A stretch of DNA of 64,000 bases from positions 3,144,301-3,208,300 of the forward strand of contig NZ_JAPDNR010000001.1 in assembly GCF_025989125.1 (NCBI RefSeq), written 5' to 3'. Source of the stretch: Chitinophaga nivalis (lineage in GTDB: Bacteria > Bacteroidota > Bacteroidia > Chitinophagales > Chitinophagaceae). This document shows, one piece after another, positions 60,439-64,000 of this stretch (positions within the stretch are counted from its first letter, which is position 1; each line of letters begins with the position of its first letter). The position numbers were made by a program, and so were the translations under genes. Below the pieces are notes generated by a model, which was not told where the DNA came from, did not search any database, and worked only from the letters and a program-made list of their open reading frames with translations.

Positions 60439-61008
60439 ATGGAACACGAATATGCTTTAAGTCTTATTGCCTTATTAAAGGGCATTGTGTATAATCATCA
60501 GAAAGAAGTATGGGACAATCTGTTGCGCTATGAGCCCGATGTGAAAAAATATTTTCTCCCGGTAAGGCTTGAGTTATTTCTGGATAAAAGCGAAGGATAC
60601 GCTTTCCTAAGGCAAAAAGAATCGAGTGAGGACGAAGAGTTATTGCCCCGACTAACAGAGAAAAGACAATTAAATTTTTTAACGTCATTACTGTGTGTAG
60701 TATTAAGGAAATTTTTACTGGAGCATGATGCACAGTGTGGATCTGTAAGGTCTATTATTAGCGAGCAGGAGATTGTTAGTCGTACAATGGTATATCTGCC
60801 AACAACCCATGATGAAGCGAAACAGCAAGAGAAAATTATAACAACCATTAATAAGGTATTGGAAATTGGTTTCTTGCGAAAAATGGAAGATCAGGAGAAA
60901 AATTATGAAATCCACCGTATTATAAAAGGGTTCGTCAATGCGGATATCGTTGATGAAACATTACGCAAATTCCAGCGTTACGCGGAAGAAAAGAAGGTAA
61001 CAGACTAA
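60439..61008 (+). CDS. jetB: Wadjet protein JetB (DUF4194)
   Basis: A 189-aa protein of the DUF4194 family, MukE-like subunit of the Wadjet complex. Block GIVYNHQKEVWDNLLRYEPDVKKYF and the conserved EGYAFLRQ are visible, then a second winged-helix-like region (RQLNFLTSLLCVVLRKFLLEHD) and the C-terminal IHRIIKGFVNADIVDETLRKFQRYAEEK typical of the family. It lies 3 bp after jetA and 12 bp before jetC, so all are co-translated. Confidence 0.92.
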   Translation: MEHEYALSLIALLKGIVYNHQKEVWDNLLRYEPDVKKYFLPVRLELFLDKSEGYAFLRQKESSEDEELLPRLTEKRQLNFLTSLLCVVLRKFLLEHDAQCGSVRSIISEQEIVSRTMVYLPTTHDEAKQQEKIITTINKVLEIGFLRKMEDQEKNYEIHRIIKGFVNADIVDETLRKFQRYAEEKKVTD

Positions 61009-61020
61009 ACTATATTGTAT

Positions 61021-64000
61021 GGAAGAACTTATACCTGATTCAATGGATGGCATATTGTTGGCTGGTTTTCGCCTTCAATATCTTGAAGTGTTAAATTGGG
61101 GGACCTTTAATAAGGTACGCTGGCAGATACAACCTAATGGGCATAATGCTTTGCTGACCGGAGATATAGGTTCAGGTAAATCTACGTTGGTGGATGCACT
61201 GACTTGTCTTTTAGTCCCCCATAACAAAATAATCTTCAATAAAGCAGCTGGTGCGGAGGGTAAGGAACGTAATTTACTAAGTTATGTAAGGGGGGAGTAT
61301 AAAAAAGAAAAGGAAGAAATTACCAAGGTTGCAAAGAAAGTGTACTTGCGTCCTGATGACAATACATATACGGTAGTTATCGGAAATTTTCATAATCAAG
61401 GGTATGGGGAGGATATATGTTTGGCTCAATTTTTTTGGATAGGTAAGGAAGGAAAAGTTGAAAAATTACTTGTTATAGGAACGGTACCTTTAACCATCAA
61501 AGATCACTTTGGTAATTTTACGGATATTACTGAGCTAAGAAAAAAACTTCGCAATACTGAGGGAGTACAGTTGTTTAATGATAATTTTTCTCAATACAAT
61601 GAGCATTTTAGACGGCTTTTTGGTATGAATAGCGATAAAGCTATTGACCTGTTTTATCAGACTGTTTCTATGAAGTCAGTCAGCAGTCTCACCGATTTTG
61701 TCCGGGAACAAATGTTGGAACGAACAGATGTAAAAGACCAGATTGCAACGTTGTTGAAACGATTCGATGACCTGAACAAAGCACATGCTGCAGTAGTACA
61801 TGCAAGAGAACAATACCAGATATTAAAACCGCTGACAGAGGCTTGTATAGCCTATGGAGACGTGACCCGGGAGATGGAAGATATTGAAGCGATGATGGAG
61901 GTAATGCCTATCTGGTTTTCTGAAAAAAAAAGGAGATTGCTGGAAGAGGCAATTGAAAATGAAACGGAAATACTGAGAAAGATAACACAACAACAATTAG
62001 ATATTTCAACAGAGCTGAGTGAGCTTGATCTCCGAAGACAGAGTATTATACAGGATATAGCCAATAATGGCGGCAATAGAATAGAACAAATCGCTGTAGA
62101 AATTAAACGCCACGAACAGGAAAAAAGTACTAAAAGAAAGGAATTTGAGGAGTATGAACGCCTCGCTTCCCAAGCAGGACTTAAGAGTATTCAGGATGAA
62201 AATGACTTTCTGGACAATATTAAAAGCGCCAATACACTGCAAGAGCGATGTGTTCAACTTGAAACGACGCTACGTGAAAAAAGAGATAACCTTGTAAGTG
62301 AATTACGTAAACAGGAAACAGAGTATAAGTTTGAGTATACAGAACTACAATCACTAAAAGAACGTAAAACTCAAATACCTGGTTGGCTCATAGGCTTTCG
62401 TACTCAATTATGTAGAGATCTGCGTATTAATGAAGAAGAATTGCCTTTTGCTGGTGAGTTGTTGAAAGTCAATGAAGCAGAAATAGTATGGGAAGGTGCA
62501 ATTGAGAAACTTTTTCATGATGTCGGTATGAGCCTGTTGGTTCCTCAGCATCACTATAAAAGTGTAAGTACGTACGTTAATGATAACCCCTTAAAGAGTG
62601 CAGATGGCCGTGGTATTAAATTGACCTACTTAGAAGCTGATTTAAGAACCAATAGCCGTGTTATAAAGGAATTAGATGAAGATAGTATTGTTTGTAAAGT
62701 TGACATCAAGCCCGATACGCCCTTTTATGATTGGCTCGAAGTATACATACAGCGAAGTTTTGGAGATTATATCTGTACAGATGTAGAAGGTTTGCAGCAT
62801 GTGTCCTTCGGTATTACACAAAAAGGTCTGATTAGAAGTGGGCGTATACGCCATACCAAAGATGACCGGAAACGAATAGATGACAGGCGTAACTATCTGT
62901 TGGGTTGGAGTAATACAGAGAAAATAAAAGTATTGGAAGATGCTATCCATAAGCTGGAAGAAAAAATAGATCAGCTGAAGATGGAGGTGGATAAAATAGA
63001 GGAAGACGAAAAACAAAATAATCGGAAAAAACAAATTTTAGACTTTTTGCTTTATGTGAAAGATTTTTCTCGTATCAACTGGCATTACCATATGGAGAAA
63101 ATCTACGTGTTGGAACAGGAACGAAGCAATCTGCTGAACAACAATGATGTGCTTGCCCAGTTGCAACGAAATAAGACAGAAGTAGATGGACAGATTAGTG
63201 ATATGAGAACAAAGGATAATCAGATCACTGAGGAAATCGGTGCGTTAAAAATTACCATTCGAAACTTTGAAGACCAGGAAAGAAATGCTGGTCAGCAAAT
63301 AGAACAGCTGCAACAATATCTTAAGGATAAATGGTATCCTTTGGTTGAAGAAAAGCTGGAAAGAAAGGAGTTTTCACTAAAGAATATCGATAACAAACAG
63401 GAGGAATTTCGGAAACAATTTCAAGGAGAGAATGGAGAGTTGAAACGGCTTAGAAGGAAACAAATGGATCACAGGTCCACTGTAGAGAGAAAAATGAGAG
63501 AAATTAAGGAGCATTCAAGAGCTGAATACAGTGAAATCGCTGAAAGTATAGAGGCCCGTGCAGAATATATAAACAAATTTGAAAAACTGGCTTCGGAAGA
63601 TTTAAAACGCCATGAAGAACGTTTTAAAGAAGAACTCAATAAAAATGTAATTAATAGTATAGCCGTTTTTGATAGCCAGTTACAAAAGCACGAATTGGAT
63701 ATAAAACAAAAAATACGGACCATCAATCAGCATCTTTCAGAAATCGTGTATAATGCTGCACAGGACACTTATATCACTATTCTGATGGATATTACCACAA
63801 GTAAAGAAGTACGTTTGTTTAGGGAAGAGTTAAAGAAGTGCTATACCCATTCTTTTAGCAGCAATAATGAACTTTATACGGAAGAAAAATATGAGCAGGT
63901 TAAACGTATCCTGGATCGCTTTGCAAGCATGGAAAGCGTAGATAAAGATTGGACAAATACGGTTACTGATGTAAGGAAATGGTTTGAGTTTAACGCCAGT
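61021..64000 (+). CDS. jetC: Wadjet protein JetC, SMC/MukB-like ATPase (partial, cut by window end)
   Basis: Open frame of 993 codons without a stop to the window end. N-terminal head: FRLQYLEVLNWGTFNKVRW, Walker A LTGDIGSGKSTLVDAL (about residues 46-61). A long coiled coil (about 280-460 and 640-930) encloses a hinge region (GMSLLVPQHHYKSVSTYVND and DWLEVYIQRSFGDYICTDV, about 500-620). The end reads DWTNTVTDVRKWFEFNAS, just before the expected ABC signature and Walker B. The family is about 1100 aa, so about 100 residues are missing. In the complex it loads and extrudes DNA; JetD, the nuclease, should follow outside the window. No in-frame stop or frameshift was found by reading. Confidence 0.93.

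Overview
The window looks like a chromosomal segment from a member of the Bacteroidota, most likely a Chitinophagaceae (Chitinophaga-like) bacterium. Supporting signs are a TonB-dependent receptor paired with a DUF4249 lipoprotein, an LptD/OstA/MCE/amidase envelope cluster, M56/BlaI pairs, many AraC regulators, and repeated exact matches to the Bacteroidetes -7 promoter element TAnnTTTG with almost no Shine-Dalgarno signals. Composition by eye is about 45-48% GC, falling noticeably in the last 5 kb. The species call is inference. I found no rRNA, CRISPR array or insertion sequence.

Layout. 1-1050: no supportable gene. 1.05-9.6 kb: acylphosphatase, an exported papain-like protease, an M56/BlaI sensor-repressor pair with an operator cluster, a fatty acid hydroxylase, and a DUF4249/TonB receptor pair. 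9.8-16.7 kb: a small HMA-like protein divergent from a PchR-like AraC regulator with a duplicated operator, a YwnB-like reductase, a membrane pyrophosphatase, NAD(P)HX repair, and a small outer-membrane barrel. 16.8-25.4 kb: NhaA plus an envelope lipid/LPS transport block (OstA-like, MCE, amidase, divergent LptD). 25.4-27.2 kb: PlsC, uracil-DNA glycosylase and tRNA-Arg(TCT). 27.7-34.4 kb: GNAT, a decayed GrpB remnant, a methyltransferase, a deaminase, an AraC regulator and a five-gene thioredoxin operon. 35.0-39.7 kb: one giant DUF4011-helicase-Vsr-like nuclease-DUF3320 protein, a candidate single-gene defence system. 39.7-45.9 kb: DOPA-dioxygenase-like gene with its Rrf2 regulator, a zinc-ribbon membrane protein, MsrA, a MutS2-like protein and an AraC regulator. 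46.2-52.1 kb: a complete RND efflux operon. 52.3-58.5 kb: tRNA-Ser(TGA) followed by small hypothetical genes, a DUF418 gene fragment, a TetR-controlled pair of alpha/beta hydrolases, a two-repeat small protein, a Crp-like regulator and a full DUF418 protein. 59.0-64.0 kb: a Wadjet type I locus (JetA, JetB and most of JetC) cut by the window end.

The strongest new observations are regulatory. The same promoter-operator module (TAnnTTTG abutting CTGTAAT-N7-ATTACAG) sits in front of the Rrf2 gene and, 29 kb away, in front of the YwnB-like reductase, which predicts a two-locus regulon. Two identical 16-bp repeats with a 21-bp period lie just upstream of the PchR-like regulator. Two matching TetR palindromes sit exactly 27 bp from two start codons. 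The two defence-related loci (DUF4011 helicase-nuclease and Wadjet) belong to known families. The Wadjet locus is the best candidate for the window's system of interest, and its flank (tRNA-Ser, gene fragments, AT-rich shift) suggests an accessory region.
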